From Pelagibius marinus (GTDB taxonomy: Bacteria; Pseudomonadota; Alphaproteobacteria; Kiloniellales; Kiloniellaceae), in the NCBI RefSeq assembly GCF_014925385.1, contig NZ_JACSDK010000016.1:248001-312000 (forward strand): a stretch of 64,000 bases of DNA, read 5' to 3'. Position numbers and translations under genes: made by a program. The stretch's first letter is position 1, and each line of letters starts with the position of its first letter. The notes under the pieces were generated by a model. The model was not told the origin of the DNA. It saw only the letters and a program-made list of their open reading frames with translations, and did no database searches. Positions 36,580 through 43,747 of this stretch are shown here, one piece after another.

Positions 36580-37665
36580 TTAGCCATTTTTCTTCGACTT
36601 TCGTTCTCTGACCGCGTGGTGCGAGGCGGTGCGGGTAATAGCTGCCTCTGCTAAGCGCGCTTGGTCCGCAGCTGCAGTGTAGCGCGCGACTTCTTTGTCG
36701 GTGCGATGCCCCGTCACCGCCTTGATCTCCTGATTGGAGCATCCGGCTTCTGCCAGGCGGCGCGCCGCCGCCTTTCGCAGACCATGCGCGGTGCACCCGC
36801 GAAGCCCTGCCTCGTCGCACCGTGCACGGAACCAATTGCCGAAGCCTGCGGCCGTGAAGGGCTTGCCATACTCGGTCACCAGAAATGTCAGGTGATCTCG
36901 CGGCGCCTTCGCCAGGACTGCGCGCAGCTGCGCATGCATTTCGATGGACAGCCGCACTCCCGTCTTCTGTTGGCAGACGGCGATGGTCCGGCCGCTCACA
37001 TGCTGCCAGCCCAGCGTCACGACGTCCGACCTTCGCTGACCCAGGTATAGCAACAGCGCAAGCGCCAGACGCGCTTTGCTGCCGATTGGATGGCGCCTCT
37101 CGAATCGCGCGATCTCTTCTTCGCTCCAAGTGTGGAAGCCGTCGCCGGTGATCTTGAAGCCTTTCAATTTGTGGGTTGGATCATCCGTTCGCAAACCCAT
37201 GTCGACGGCAAACGCCATCAAGATCTTTATACGGTCGAGCAGGTTGTTCGCCGCAGCTGGTGTCGCGCTCATCTTACCGATGACGGCCGCGATATGATGC
37301 CGCTCCAACGTCGCCACTCGCTTGTCGCCGTGATGTGCTCGGAACCTCTCCAGGATACCCTTGTAGGTCACTTGGGTGCTCGGCCTTAACCCCAGGAACT
37401 GCGGCGATCCATAGTACATGGCAATGAGGGCTGAGATCGTGCCGGCCTTGGTACGGCGTGCGCCAGGCTCGACGGCAGGCGCGGCCCGACGGTCGAGGCA
37501 GGCTTGGTATTCCTCCATAAAGGCTGCCGACCAGGCCGTTGCCTTGAAATAATACGTCGCTTGACCCTTGCGGCGGAAGCGAACGCGCACCTTGCCGTGG
37601 CGGTCTCTGAATTCGCTGCAATACTTCGGCAGGCGCCGGCGCCTTATTCCAGAACGCTGTCCCAT
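36580..37665 (-). CDS. Tyrosine recombinase (genomic-island integrase)
   Basis: Catalyses site-specific integration and excision. The 361-residue protein has an N-terminal SAM-like arm-binding domain (about residues 75-165) and a catalytic domain with the expected residues: arginine in YLGQRRSDVV, the H-x-L-R box in CTAHGLRKAAARRL, histidine in VTGHRTDKE and tyrosine in VARYTAAAD. The ATG at 37,665 begins MGQRSGIRRR; the longer frame is not supported. The gene reads toward tRNA-Ser(UGA), 66 bases away, a common layout for islands inserted in a tRNA 3' end. Base composition is lower in GC than the chromosomal block. Confidence 0.93.
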   Translation of the reverse strand: MGQRSGIRRRRLPKYCSEFRDRHGKVRVRFRRKGQATYYFKATAWSAAFMEEYQACLDRRAAPAVEPGARRTKAGTISALIAMYYGSPQFLGLRPSTQVTYKGILERFRAHHGDKRVATLERHHIAAVIGKMSATPAAANNLLDRIKILMAFAVDMGLRTDDPTHKLKGFKITGDGFHTWSEEEIARFERRHPIGSKARLALALLLYLGQRRSDVVTLGWQHVSGRTIAVCQQKTGVRLSIEMHAQLRAVLAKAPRDHLTFLVTEYGKPFTAAGFGNWFRARCDEAGLRGCTAHGLRKAAARRLAEAGCSNQEIKAVTGHRTDKEVARYTAAADQARLAEAAITRTASHHAVRERKSKKNG

Positions 37666-37832
37666 TCGTTTTGGCTCTCCCCGTACCCTTCGATTGTCGC
37701 TGGCGCGCCGGCAATAACCACGATCTTGCCATCGCAATCAATTTCAATGCGAGCCACAACTAGGCCAGCCTTCCGCGCCCCTTTCAGGGCACGGCTTACG
37801 TCAGCTTCGCGAAAGGTAGCGCGGCGGTTCAT
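37644..37832 (-). CDS. Small integrase-linked protein
   Basis: A 62-residue protein starting MNRRATFREADVSRALKG and continuing with KAGLVVARIEID. A similar short protein often sits directly upstream of island integrases in alphaproteobacteria; it may be a directionality or regulatory factor, but this is inference. It overlaps the integrase start by 22 bases, so the two are translationally coupled. An in-frame ATG at 37,844 would add four residues. Confidence 0.7.
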   Translation of the reverse strand: MNRRATFREADVSRALKGARKAGLVVARIEIDCDGKIVVIAGAPATIEGYGESQNEWDSVLE

Positions 37833-37844
37833 ATCGGGCGCCAT

Positions 37845-38321
37845 CCAGAATGGGATTGGCAGCGCTGAACTACAGCGACAGCCGCACTCAGATCAGTGGA
37901 CGGCTCGTTCAATGCGAAATGTTGCCGCCTCTGTAGAACATCCTGTTCTCCATGCATCCTGCACTACTACCTCCAGGACAAAAATCTTGGCGGAGAACTA
38001 CCGTCTGGGCTTTCTATGTCCGTAGTCAGGCACGCTGGCTGACTGAATTCACTTCAATTGCAGAGGGATCGGTTCCATCCAAGAAAGTCTGTGATCAGTT
38101 CCGGATCGCCTTTCAGCAGGGTAGGTTCTACCCCTTAATGAGAAGTTTACAGAATACCATATTTGGTGCCCATAACCGAATTCAAATGCCATATATTGTG
38201 TCAGCAACACCGCTGGCTGACTAATTCGGAACGTTGAACCACCGGAGTCATACACAAAGAATCAAATACTTAGAAAGCCCGTGTACTCTTAGGTTCTTTG
38301 GCCAATTGGCCTTAAAAGCAC
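37845..38321. other. AT-rich spacer of the island
   Basis: About 480 bases with mixed composition and only short unrelated open frames on both strands. No coding gene, RNA or repeat of the tRNA-Ser 3' end is seen. It probably holds the promoter of the integrase pair (right to left) and leads into the palindromic operator of the Fic module. Confidence 0.35.
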
Positions 38322-38364
38322 ATCAGATAATATGCAATTATATGCTTGTTGCATATTATCTGAT
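38322..38364. promoter_or_regulatory. 16-bp palindromic operator upstream of the mobile mystery A/B genes
   Basis: The arms ATCAGATAATATGCAA and TTGCATATTATCTGAT are perfect complements around an 11-base spacer. Partial matches recur closer to the gene (TCTGATATGCAATC near 38,391 and GATGATAGGCAATG near 38,424). The site lies 72 bases upstream of the HTH gene. An autoregulatory operator for that HTH protein is the natural reading, as in antitoxin-led operons. Confidence 0.65.
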
Positions 38365-38435
38365 TGACAGCAATCGTTCATTTGAACATGATCTGATATG
38401 CAATCAAGGCCCTCTTGCCCATGAGATGATAGGCA

Positions 38436-38903
38436 ATGAACGTTAAGGACACAGCGAGAAAACAGTATGTGCGGATCGTAGACCGCGCTGCCGCGCAGCT
38501 TCGCAATTGCCACCGGCCCCAGGACGGATGGCTTGCCTTGCTGCGCCGGGCGCTTGGGATGTCAGGTGCCAACGTTGCTGCCCGCATGGGCGTCAGCCGA
38601 AATGCGGTGTACCAGGCGGAGCGAAACGAACGCGAGGGTGCGATCACAATCGCTCAGATGCGGAAGATCGCCGAGGCCATGGGCGCTGAGTTCGTCTACG
38701 CGGTCATACCTAAAAAAGGCAGCGTCGAGGACGTAATCCGCACCCAGGCACAGCGCAAGGCGGAGGCCCGCGTACGGCGAGCTAGCTCCCACATGGCGCT
38801 TGAAAGTCAGTCTCTACCAAGCGAACAGACAAGAGGACGGATTGAAGATCTCGCCGAGAAGCTGGTTCGCGATATGCCGCCCGACTTCTGGGAAGTCAAA
38901 TGA
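38436..38903 (+). CDS. Mobile mystery protein A (HTH, antitoxin-like)
   Basis: A 155-residue protein with a helix-turn-helix (about residues 44-75: ALGMSGANVAARMGVSRNAV). It matches the 'mobile mystery protein A' family, which is always paired with a Fic-domain 'B' protein on mobile elements. It probably binds its own promoter region, where a 16-bp palindrome is present, and may restrain the Fic partner. The stop overlaps the next start by four bases (ATGA), so expression is coupled. The antitoxin role is inference from the gene pair. Confidence 0.85.
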   Translation: MNVKDTARKQYVRIVDRAAAQLRNCHRPQDGWLALLRRALGMSGANVAARMGVSRNAVYQAERNEREGAITIAQMRKIAEAMGAEFVYAVIPKKGSVEDVIRTQAQRKAEARVRRASSHMALESQSLPSEQTRGRIEDLAEKLVRDMPPDFWEVK

Positions 38904-39502
38904 CCTTCCAAGAACCTGCCGGCGCAACCCCCCTAGATCCCGATGAGCGGCAAGGTCTCAAATACGATCACATCACAACGCGCGGCGAACTCGACGAGTT
39001 AGAGCAGGCAAATATCGAACAGGGACTCGCCTGGGCCTCGAGGCGGCGCAGGCGCGACGTGTTCGATGATGCCTTCATTCGCAGGCTGCACAAGGAACTA
39101 TTCGGCGATGTTTGGACGTGGGCCGGCGAGTACCGGCAAACTGAGAAGAACATCGGCATTGACCCTCTCCAGATTCCTGAACAGATGCGGGTACTGCTCG
39201 GAAATGCACGCTATTGGGCTGAGAACGGTATCTTTTCGCCGCTCGAAGCAGCCGCGCGTTTCCACCATAGGATGGTACAAATACACCCATTTCCAAATGG
39301 CAATGGCCGCCATGCCCGCATTGCCGCCGATATCATGCTTGAAGAAGTTTATGAACATCCGCCAGTCGAATGGGCCAACGGTTTTGATCTTCAAGCGGAT
39401 AATGAACGGCGGCAGGCCTATATCGCCGCATTGCGGGCAGCCGACGGCGAAGATTTCGCACCCTTGCTTTCGTTCGTAGGAACGGTGGAACCCACTAGCT
39501 AA
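38900..39502 (+). CDS. Mobile mystery protein B (Fic/DOC-domain protein)
   Basis: A 200-residue Fic-domain protein. The active-site motif is complete: HPFPNGNGRHAR near residue 131, with the catalytic histidine and the ATP-phosphate-binding NGNGR. Fic enzymes of this sort transfer AMP or phosphate groups to target proteins. No inhibitory S/T-x-x-x-E-G-N motif is obvious in the protein, so control may come from the upstream partner. The pair looks like a stability module of the element. The target is unknown. Confidence 0.87.
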   Translation: MTFQEPAGATPLDPDERQGLKYDHITTRGELDELEQANIEQGLAWASRRRRRDVFDDAFIRRLHKELFGDVWTWAGEYRQTEKNIGIDPLQIPEQMRVLLGNARYWAENGIFSPLEAAARFHHRMVQIHPFPNGNGRHARIAADIMLEEVYEHPPVEWANGFDLQADNERRQAYIAALRAADGEDFAPLLSFVGTVEPTS

Positions 39503-39605
39503 CGCCTAACATGGACAAAATTGCGGCTGACCCAAATTTCAGCCGCATCAGGTTCCAAAATCTGGCACACGGATCGCCAGCTCATCTTCGATATTGCGCA
39601 TCAAC

Positions 39606-39790
39606 GCCAGCGAGGCCGCGCAGCGCATGGCTGTCATAGAAGCGACGCGCTATCTGGAAAAGGAGGCGGCCTGGTCCCGGCATGGGCAGGGTGGAAGGTA
39701 CCGGAATCAGGCCGCCGGGCACCTAACGGCCCAGTTCGATAATTATACCAGCCGTGAGCTGGCGCCGCAGCTTCACGGGCACTCCCCCGG
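39606..39790 (+). pseudogene. MobF relaxase remnant 1
   Basis: Encodes about 60 residues of a TrwC/TraI-type conjugative relaxase: RYLEKEAAWSRHGQGGRYR, then NQAAGHLTAQFDNYTSREL and APQLHGHS. This stretch belongs to the catalytic relaxase domain, near the histidine triad. No upstream tyrosines or downstream helicase are present, so it is a fragment. The same stretch recurs at 42,589 and 51,566. Confidence 0.75.
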
Positions 39791-39905
39791 ACAGCCACGG
39801 CGAATCTTCGGCGTCGAGGCATGGCGGGGGCGCTAGATGCTCGACTTGGTGCATTCTTGGCACCCCAGCTCCCGGCGCGAACCAAGAACCCTAAGGTCTG
39901 AAAGT

Positions 39906-39951
39906 TGGTGCACCCGGTAGGATTCGAACCCGCGGCCCCGTGCTTAGAAGG
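39906..39951 (-). other. tRNA-Arg(UCU)-like 3' half
   Basis: On the minus strand the sequence runs from an anticodon loop CTTCTAA (UCU), through a T-arm (TTCGAAT loop), to CGGGTGC-A-CCA. This is the 3' half of an arginine tRNA. The 5' half is missing, so it is likely the remnant of an attachment site of an element that targeted that tRNA. A related tRNA-like end is at the same place in the second module copy (43,701-43,747). Confidence 0.65.
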
Positions 39952-40441
39952 CCCATGTAAACGGCAGTTTTCTGCGACATTTCAGAATGCTGCCGTGGCG
40001 GAAGATGCGCAGAGATGCTGGGCGTGCCACGACGGAGTCTGAAAGAAAAAATGCCACTCATCCGTCATGATCCCTCGCGCGGAGGGCCTGAGGCCTGGTG
40101 ATGCCGGCTGCGCGGGGGCGCCCTCGGTCCCGCTGCGCTCGTGCCTCGCTTCGCTCCTGCGGGGTCACCGGGAACCCCGCTCCGCCGATCGCCGCTTCCC
40201 GCCGCGTGAGGGCGCGGCTCCTGGCAGGCTCCCTTTTCTGGTTGGCTAAGCTCTATTGATGGAGCGCGGTCGCCGATGGCGGCCGCGCCGGTCTTTCAGG
40301 GCTGAGGGGGAAGAGGGATTCCGCCCCCCCTTCCCTCGCAAGGGCAATCAGCCGGGCCCGTGTCCTCGCCTGCGGCTGCGGGCCGCGCCACCCCGGCAGA
40401 TTCCCCTTGCCCCCATCCCCTCCGCTGTTCGCCACGAGGCA

Positions 40442-40466
40442 GGGGTTGATGCGCGGCATCAACCCC
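40442..40466 (+). promoter_or_regulatory. Conserved 11-bp-arm hairpin in the methyltransferase leader (copy A)
   Basis: GGGGTTGATGC-GCG-GCATCAACCCC is a perfect hairpin with a three-base loop, 34 bases before the start codon at 40,501. It is identical in copy B (44,212-44,236). A role in control of translation or in recruiting a protein is possible; there is no T-run, so it is not a plain terminator. Confidence 0.5.
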
Positions 40467-40500
40467 CTTCGGGGATTGAACGACAACGGAGGACAGCGAC

Positions 40501-40839
40501 ATGGCGAAACTGACCAAGCGCCAGACCCGCAATCACGAGCAGGCCTGCGCCCTGCTGGAGAAGGACGAACTGACATTCGATGAGAAATGGTTCGTTCTGG
40601 GGAACTGGCATGAGGGCGCCAGTCATCTGAACACCGCCGCCGGGGCCTTCTTTACCCCTGTGGATCTCGCCTGCGACTTCAAGCTTGAGATCTGCGGCTC
40701 GAAGGTCGTCGACCTCTGCGCCGGCATCGGCGTCTTGAGCTTCATGCATTACCAGCGCCAGGCGCACGAACGGCGGCCCGAGATCACTACAGGCCAGACG
40801 CTAGCCTCGAACGTGGTGAAGCTAAAGCCGGCGAGTTAG
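40501..40839 (+). pseudogene. Truncated methyltransferase, copy A
   Basis: The first 95 or so residues match the intact gene at 44,271 and include the N-terminal segment and motif I (VVDLCAGIGVLSF). After PEIT the sequence switches to an unrelated tail (TGQTLASNVVKLKPAS) and stops at 112 residues. The catalytic NPPF motif is therefore absent and the product cannot be an active methyltransferase. The leader and ribosome site (GGAGG) are intact, so it may still be expressed. Confidence 0.85.
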
Positions 40840-40855
40840 ACGGATATCGCCGCGG

Positions 40856-41731
40856 CTAGGGTAGCTTCCGAAATTCATTCAAGTAAGCCTGTCGTATTGT
40901 CAGATCCTTCCCGAGAGCAGAGCTAGGTACATCAACTCCTCTGAGCAGATATATCTCAGAGTTGCGCTCACGCGGATGGACACGGAGGCATTCCATTCCT
41001 ACGGAAATATTGCAGAGCAGCTTGCCTTCTTCGCTCGAAGCAATGGCAACAACCTCAGAAAAATATATACCATCATTCGCATTTTCTCTAATGGTTTGAA
41101 AAATAGAGTCCCGAATAAGCCTTCTCGTCGCAACATTATTTTCATTAGGATTAATAACTACCGCAGGAAAGTATATACTATAATGACCGGGTGTGTTTGT
41201 TGGATTGATCATCTTTATGTGTAGCTCAGAGTCTACCAGATTGCCGGACTTAATTTCTTCAATATATTTAGCCTGCAGGGGTACGAATTGCCAACCGCCC
41301 ACAATTTTATCTCGCCTCAATATTACACGCCAGAAATCAGGCACAGCCCTAAAAAAAGGTGCCCACCGAACCTCCTCTCCCATGAAATCTTCATCAACGC
41401 CCTTTATTGCGTCCTTTTCAACTAAAAATAGATCTTTTACAAATGACTCATAGGCACCGTTATATCGGCGCGATATATAGTCTGTTCCGGCAAGTCTATA
41501 GGATTTCTTTTGACTTGAAGATTCGCGCCAATTATTTGCAATTTCAAGCATTTGAGCATCAGAAAGGTCCAATATCTCCTTAATTTGATTGATATACAAA
41601 TTCGGCCAGGACTCATCCTTCAGCCATCGAGTAACAGTATTCTGTGTCGTTCCAATCTCTTCGGCGAACCACTTTTTTGTGGCGCCCTTGCTCCTAATAA
41701 AATCTTCGATCATTTCAGCAAGCAACGACAT
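40856..41731 (-). CDS. AT-rich HTH regulator with GNAT-like C-terminal region
   Basis: A 291-residue protein. Residues 1-60 form an XRE-type helix-turn-helix (TKKWFAEEIGTTQNTVTRWL). The C-terminal 170 residues (GGWQFVPLQAKYIEEIKSG, GHYSIYFPAVVI, EVVAIASSEEGKLLCNISVG) read like an acetyltransferase fold that lacks an obvious acetyl-CoA loop; this likeness is my inference. The gene is markedly richer in A+T than its neighbours, a sign of recent transfer. GAGG eight bases upstream supports the ATG. Whether it acts as a phage-type repressor or as part of a defence or restriction module cannot be told. Confidence 0.72.
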   Translation of the reverse strand: MSLLAEMIEDFIRSKGATKKWFAEEIGTTQNTVTRWLKDESWPNLYINQIKEILDLSDAQMLEIANNWRESSSQKKSYRLAGTDYISRRYNGAYESFVKDLFLVEKDAIKGVDEDFMGEEVRWAPFFRAVPDFWRVILRRDKIVGGWQFVPLQAKYIEEIKSGNLVDSELHIKMINPTNTPGHYSIYFPAVVINPNENNVATRRLIRDSIFQTIRENANDGIYFSEVVAIASSEEGKLLCNISVGMECLRVHPRERNSEIYLLRGVDVPSSALGKDLTIRQAYLNEFRKLP

Positions 41732-41929
41732 GGTTATGGCCTCGGCGTTTATTTCTGCTCCTTAGCTTAGATTGATCCGCTGTTTGTGGAACATGGTGAT
41801 TTTGGGGTGATTTCGCGCTCACGGCGTATCTGCGGCGATGGCCAGGCGTCGCGCTTCAAGGTGGTCAGCGGCTATACAAATGCTGTCCTCACAAGAAGGG
41901 GACAATCAACCAAGGAGCTGAGAAACGAG

Positions 41930-42112
41930 ATGTCTACCACGATGAAGGAAACCACGTTCTTCGGACTCTTCAAAGACGGTTACGAAGCGTCAGATGGTCA
42001 AGGCCATCGCGGTGAGGGGATTACCCCTCAGCAAGCGCAGGAACGCCTAGAGCATGCTCAGGAGCTTGGGGTTGAGTGGGTCATGCCGCTCGGGACCGGT
42101 CCCAAGCTTTGA
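41930..42112 (+). CDS. Small cargo protein (60 aa)
   Basis: I do not recognise the family. The 60-residue product (MSTTMKETTFFGLFKDGYEA, then ITPQQAQERLEHAQELGVEW) is soluble, acidic and helical at its C-terminus. AGGAG lies upstream of the ATG, and a perfect 28-bp terminator follows six bases after the stop, so it is a real transcription unit. A longer frame to 41,790 exists but its first part is not protein-like. It is followed by a tiny zinc-finger gene. Confidence 0.6.
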   Translation: MSTTMKETTFFGLFKDGYEASDGQGHRGEGITPQQAQERLEHAQELGVEWVMPLGTGPKL

Positions 42113-42117
42113 AGTGC

Positions 42118-42149
42118 AAGGAGAAGCGCTTAAGCGCTTCTCCTTTTGA
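42118..42149 (+). terminator. Rho-independent terminator (perfect 28-bp palindrome)
   Basis: AAGGAGAAGCGCTT directly abuts its complement AAGCGCTTCTCCTT and is followed by TTTTGATCTT. It ends the 60-residue cargo gene six bases after the stop. Confidence 0.85.
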
Positions 42150-42177
42150 TCTTGAATCTCGCGAAGGAGCCAACACA

Positions 42178-42276
42178 ATGAAGTGCCAGTGTGTATGGTG
42201 TGCCCGCATCTTCAATGGCCATTTCTTCAGCGTCTATTGCAGCCGTAAGTGCCGGGTACAAGCTGAAAGATCCTGA
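42178..42276 (+). CDS. 32-residue zinc-finger peptide
   Basis: A micro-gene with two Cys pairs: CQCVWC and YCSRKC, the C-x-x-C...C-x-x-x-C spacing of a treble-clef zinc knuckle. AAGGAG lies nine bases before the ATG, and a hairpin terminator follows nine bases after the stop, so expression as a separate peptide is likely. The role is unknown; similar tiny zinc fingers occur on mobile elements. Confidence 0.6.
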   Translation: MKCQCVWCARIFNGHFFSVYCSRKCRVQAERS

Positions 42277-42285
42277 TCATGCTGG

Positions 42286-42312
42286 GGGCCGCGCCAACGC
42301 GGCCCTCGGTTT
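42286..42312 (+). terminator. Rho-independent terminator
   Basis: An 8-bp perfect stem (GGGCCGCG / CGCGGCCC) with a CCAA loop, followed by TCGGTTTATT, directly behind the zinc-finger peptide gene. Confidence 0.65.
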
Positions 42313-42390
42313 ATTCCTGTCTGGCATTGCCCACCGCCGTAGGGCGGGTCGGCTCCTCCTATTCCTCATGCATCACCGCCGCCTTCCGGC

Positions 42391-42588
42391 TCGATTCAGT
42401 CGACCGACAATGCATTCATCGAAGCGTTCAATGGTCGGTTCCGGGCCGAATGTCTGAACACCCACTGGTTTTTGAGCCTTGCGGATGCCCGCGAAAAACT
42501 GGAGGATTGGCGTCGATACTACAACGAAGAGAGGCCGCATGGCGCGATCGGCAACAATACCCCGATCACGCTCACGTCCCAAGATAAG
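42391..42588 (+). mobile_element. IS3-family transposase remnant (C-terminal end)
   Basis: The plus strand encodes [20 protein letters not shown], then [20 protein letters not shown] and [14 protein letters not shown], the C-terminal end of an IS3-group OrfB integrase domain. This includes the last catalytic glutamate region ([10 protein letters not shown]) and the YNxxRPH motif. The upstream DDE part and the IS ends are missing. The open frame runs directly into a MobF relaxase remnant. Confidence 0.85.
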
Positions 42589-42720
42589 CAGGGTGGAAAG
42601 CACCGGGAACAGGCCGCCGGGCTCCTAACGGCCCAGTTCGATCACTACACCAGTCGTGAGCTTCACGCGCATTGCTTCACCTTCAATGTAGCGCCGATTC
42701 AGGAATCCACCTTGGTTGCG
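42589..42720 (+). pseudogene. MobF relaxase remnant 2
   Basis: Encodes [20 protein letters not shown], then [16 protein letters not shown], the same relaxase stretch as at 39,606 and 51,566 but with about 12 bases lost after TSREL. It is in frame with the IS3 remnant before it, producing a chimeric open frame from about 42,391 to 42,921. The rest of that frame has no recognisable content. Confidence 0.75.
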
Positions 42721-42930
42721 GCAAGTATACAATGCCAAATCATAGCCGGGTCCAGCGGCGTTCCGGTGTCGCGATTTCAAGGCGGCGAGAGCCTTGGTCG
42801 TAGTCCAACTTCAACGAGATGGCGGCATCCAATCCCCGTAGGGTTGGTCAGGGTTCCAAGGGGTTCGACGGCTTCTTGGTCGATGGGATGGGTCCAGGGT
42901 AAGGGCAGCGCCGAAGCTTAGTTGAAGAGC

Positions 42931-43599
42931 CTACTTCTCATCGTCGGAGGCTGAGATGCGTGACAAGGAGACAGTTGCTCCAGCCGTTGAATAAGCGACC
43001 ATGCCTTGAGAAGGTCGCCACTCCGAATCGAATCTGTCCAAATGGAAACAATGATCCTGGTTTGCTCCAGGCACAAATGTCGGGTCCACAAGGCGATCAA
43101 GTTTGTACACCAGTTGTGTGAAGCCGTCGGCGAGCGCCTTTAAGTCTTCAACGTCGAATGGTCTACCCTCAGGCGCAAGACACTCCCCATCGCGCGTGCA
43201 AAACGCTTTCCCGGATCTTTCATCGACAGCCCAGACGCCGTGAATCACGTCATCGCGGCGATCGTAGTGTTTCTTCCAAGCTCCCAGAAGGCTGTCATAT
43301 GTGCGCACGATTTCTCGGGTTTCTCCCTCTTCATGCTTGGCAATCGCCCATGACTTGACCGCGCGCCTTACAGCCTTTGTGACGGCATCGCGCCCCCCCT
43401 GCAGCACTAGCGTTTTGACTCTACTAATTGCTTCCTCATAGCTCATTCCATCCGTAGCGCGCTTAATCGTCACTGCGAAGAGATGCTCACACTGACCGTA
43501 GCGGGCAGCTACCTCGCCCAACGCCAAGAACAGTTCGTCAGGAAGTTGGAGGAGCTCAACAGCGGGCCTATCAGTGTCAGACAACGTGCGGGTCTCCAC
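42931..43599 (-). CDS. Hypothetical protein, possible HEPN-type domain
   Basis: A 222-residue soluble protein. The helical N-terminal half (LPDELFLALGEVAARYGQCE, then HLFAVTIKRATDG) is followed by KKHYDRRDDVIHGVW, which fits the R-x4-H motif of HEPN ribonucleases and its preferred acidic residue next to arginine. The start is a GTG at 43,599 without a clear ribosome site. Located among decayed mobile genes, it could be a defence or abortive-infection cargo; this is inference from a short motif. It stands alone, with no nucleotidyltransferase partner. Confidence 0.6.
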   Translation of the reverse strand: METRTLSDTDRPAVELLQLPDELFLALGEVAARYGQCEHLFAVTIKRATDGMSYEEAISRVKTLVLQGGRDAVTKAVRRAVKSWAIAKHEEGETREIVRTYDSLLGAWKKHYDRRDDVIHGVWAVDERSGKAFCTRDGECLAPEGRPFDVEDLKALADGFTQLVYKLDRLVDPTFVPGANQDHCFHLDRFDSEWRPSQGMVAYSTAGATVSLSRISASDDEK

Positions 43600-43700
43600 T
43601 ACTGATTGTTAGATCACATCTATGTTGCCTGAAACCTTACCAAATCTCCCGTCCGCCCTCGCCTCTTTCCTCGACATCTCAGCAAAGTATCTGGTTTTGA

Positions 43701-43747
43701 TGGTGCGCCCAGCAGGATCTGGACCTGCGACCCCATGCTTTGAAGGT
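43701..43747 (-). other. tRNA-like 3' half (copy B)
   Basis: On the minus strand a loop CTTCAAA is followed by a perfect T-arm stem (GCAGG-TCCAGAT-CCTGC), then TGGGCGC-A-CCA. Only the 3' half is present and the T-loop lacks the usual TTCGAAT, so it is not a working tRNA. It corresponds to the tRNA-Arg-like piece in copy A. Confidence 0.55.

Larger units (their letters stand above)
39906..40787 (+). repeat. Module copy A: tRNA-like end, conserved leader and 5' part of methyltransferase gene
   Basis: Direct repeat of 43,701-44,557. The first 480 bases are similar but clearly diverged from the other copy. Bases 40,388-40,707 are identical to 44,158-44,477 without a single difference (320 bases), then scattered differences reappear. 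Homology stops abruptly at 40,787 inside the coding region. The leader is GC-rich with several strong hairpins. Confidence 0.9.

Noticed and set aside
38049-38255. A 68-codon minus-strand frame in the AT-rich island spacer
   Set aside because: No ribosome site, no family likeness, and composition no different from the non-coding flanks.
42391-42921. A functional protein of 149 or more residues
   Set aside because: The frame is a join of an IS3 transposase end and a relaxase piece followed by unrecognisable sequence, so it is recorded as two remnants.
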